The notes under the pieces are model-generated. The model was given only the letters and a program-made list of their open reading frames with translations. It was not told the origin of the DNA and made no database searches. 5,267 bases of DNA from JAHJQQ01 sp964458835 (GTDB lineage Bacteria > Pseudomonadota > Gammaproteobacteria > Thiohalobacterales > Thiohalobacteraceae), in assembly GCA_964458835.1 (NCBI GenBank), contig CAYWKV010000199.1, positions 1 to 5,267 of the forward strand. The letters run 5' to 3'. Below are positions 4,901 through 5,267 of this stretch, in pieces. The first letter of the stretch is position 1; every line of letters begins with the position of its first letter. Both the position numbers and the translations under genes were made by a program.

Positions 4901-5267
4901 ATGACCCATCTAAAAATCACCGGCATGACCTGCGACTCGTGCGCGGCGCACGTCAAGGAAGCGCTGGAAAAAGTACCCGGCGTCCAATCTGCCATAGTGT
5001 CCTATGCCAAGGGCGCGGCCCAGCTCGCCCTTGATCCAGGCACAGCGCCGGACGCACTGACCGCCGCCGTGGCTGGCCTGGGCTACAAAGCGATGCTCGC
5101 CGATGCCCCGCCGACCGACAACCGCACTGGGCTGTTCGACAAGGTGCGCGGCTGGATGGGTGCCGCCGACAAGGGCAGCGGCGGCGAGCGCCCGTTGCAA
5201 GTCGCCGTGATCGGCAGCGGTGGAGCCGCGATGGCGGCAGCACTGAAGGCCGTCGAGCAAGGCGCGC
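4901..5267 (+). CDS. merA: MerA, mercuric reductase, N-terminal part
   Basis: MerA reduces Hg(II) to volatile Hg(0) with NADPH and FAD in the cytoplasm. The 122 visible codons are open to the window edge; the family length is about 560 residues, so roughly 22% is seen. Residues 1-69 form the NmerA heavy-metal-associated domain with GMTCDSC (Cys11, Cys14), which collects Hg(II) from MerT. A linker follows at about 70-98 (DNRTGLFDKVRGWMG), then the start of the FAD-binding Rossmann fold at 99-121, with VIGSGGAAMAAALKA as the dinucleotide-binding glycine motif. The catalytic redox CVNVGC pair lies beyond the edge. Several linker residues differ from Tn501 MerA as I remember it, so it is a relative and not an identical copy. 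It starts with a good SD and is transcribed from PmerT. Confidence 0.96.
   Translation, partial: MTHLKITGMTCDSCAAHVKEALEKVPGVQSAIVSYAKGAAQLALDPGTAPDALTAAVAGLGYKAMLADAPPTDNRTGLFDKVRGWMGAADKGSGGERPLQVAVIGSGGAAMAAALKAVEQGA

Larger units (their letters stand above)
3628..5267. mobile_element. Mercury-resistance transposon of the Tn21/Tn501 family, mer end (partial)
   Basis: From its 38-bp repeat inward the element carries merR, mer operator/promoter, merT, merP and merA (cut by the window). Further genes (merD, merE, tnpR, tnpA, second repeat) would lie to the right and are not visible. The integron lies outside this end, so, as far as can be seen, it is not inside this transposon in the manner of In2 in Tn21. 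Confidence 0.9.

Noticed and set aside
4910..5260. 116-codon - strand open frame opposite merA
   Set aside because: The + strand frame encodes a clear MerA with its HMA and FAD-binding motifs; the - strand product has no family features.
1..5267. CRISPR array, tRNA, rRNA or an undescribed defence system
   Set aside because: No regularly spaced repeats, cloverleaf-like segments or unexplained gene clusters were seen; all long stretches are accounted for by integron, resolvase and mer sequence.

Overview
This window is accessory, resistance-carrying DNA of the kind found on plasmids and genomic islands of Gammaproteobacteria or Betaproteobacteria (Pseudomonas, Enterobacterales and relatives). 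It joins three mobile pieces. The host species cannot be read from it, because every gene here is horizontally mobile.

Left part (1-2714): the 5' half of a clinical-type class 1 integron, read right to left apart from the integrase. From the outer end inward it holds the 25-bp inverted repeat IRi (2690-2714), a complete intI1 on the + strand, the cassette promoter Pc (weak PcW form) inside intI1 on the - strand, the divergent intI1 promoter with a LexA box, the attI1 recombination site, one 856-bp aadA2 cassette (streptomycin/spectinomycin resistance) with its 60-bp attC, and the start of the 3' conserved segment with qacEdelta1 and the first 19 codons of sul1, which run off the left edge.

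Middle (2715-3627): a target segment outside the integron. It carries a serine resolvase gene with a long C-terminal extension. The integron end lies only 88 bp upstream of the resolvase start, where a res site would be expected. This is the insertion habit of Tn402/Tn5053-type elements ('res-site hunters').

Right part (3628-5267): the mer end of a second, Tn21/Tn501-family (Tn3-like) transposon. Its 38-bp terminal inverted repeat has cut the 3' end of the resolvase gene, so the present stop codon lies inside the repeat. Then come merR (- strand), the divergent mer operator/promoter with the typical 19-bp spacer, merT, merP and the beginning of merA. There is no merC or merF between merP and merA, so the order is the Tn501 type, while the terminal repeat looks like the Tn21/Tn1696 type.

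The integron provides resistance to streptomycin/spectinomycin, sulfonamide and (weakly) quaternary ammonium compounds. The mer operon provides inorganic mercury resistance: MerP and MerT bring Hg(II) in, MerA reduces it, and MerR switches the operon on. All the individual genes are well-known families. What deserves attention is the junctions: integron end at a likely res region, and a resolvase truncated by a mer transposon. No clearly undescribed system was seen.
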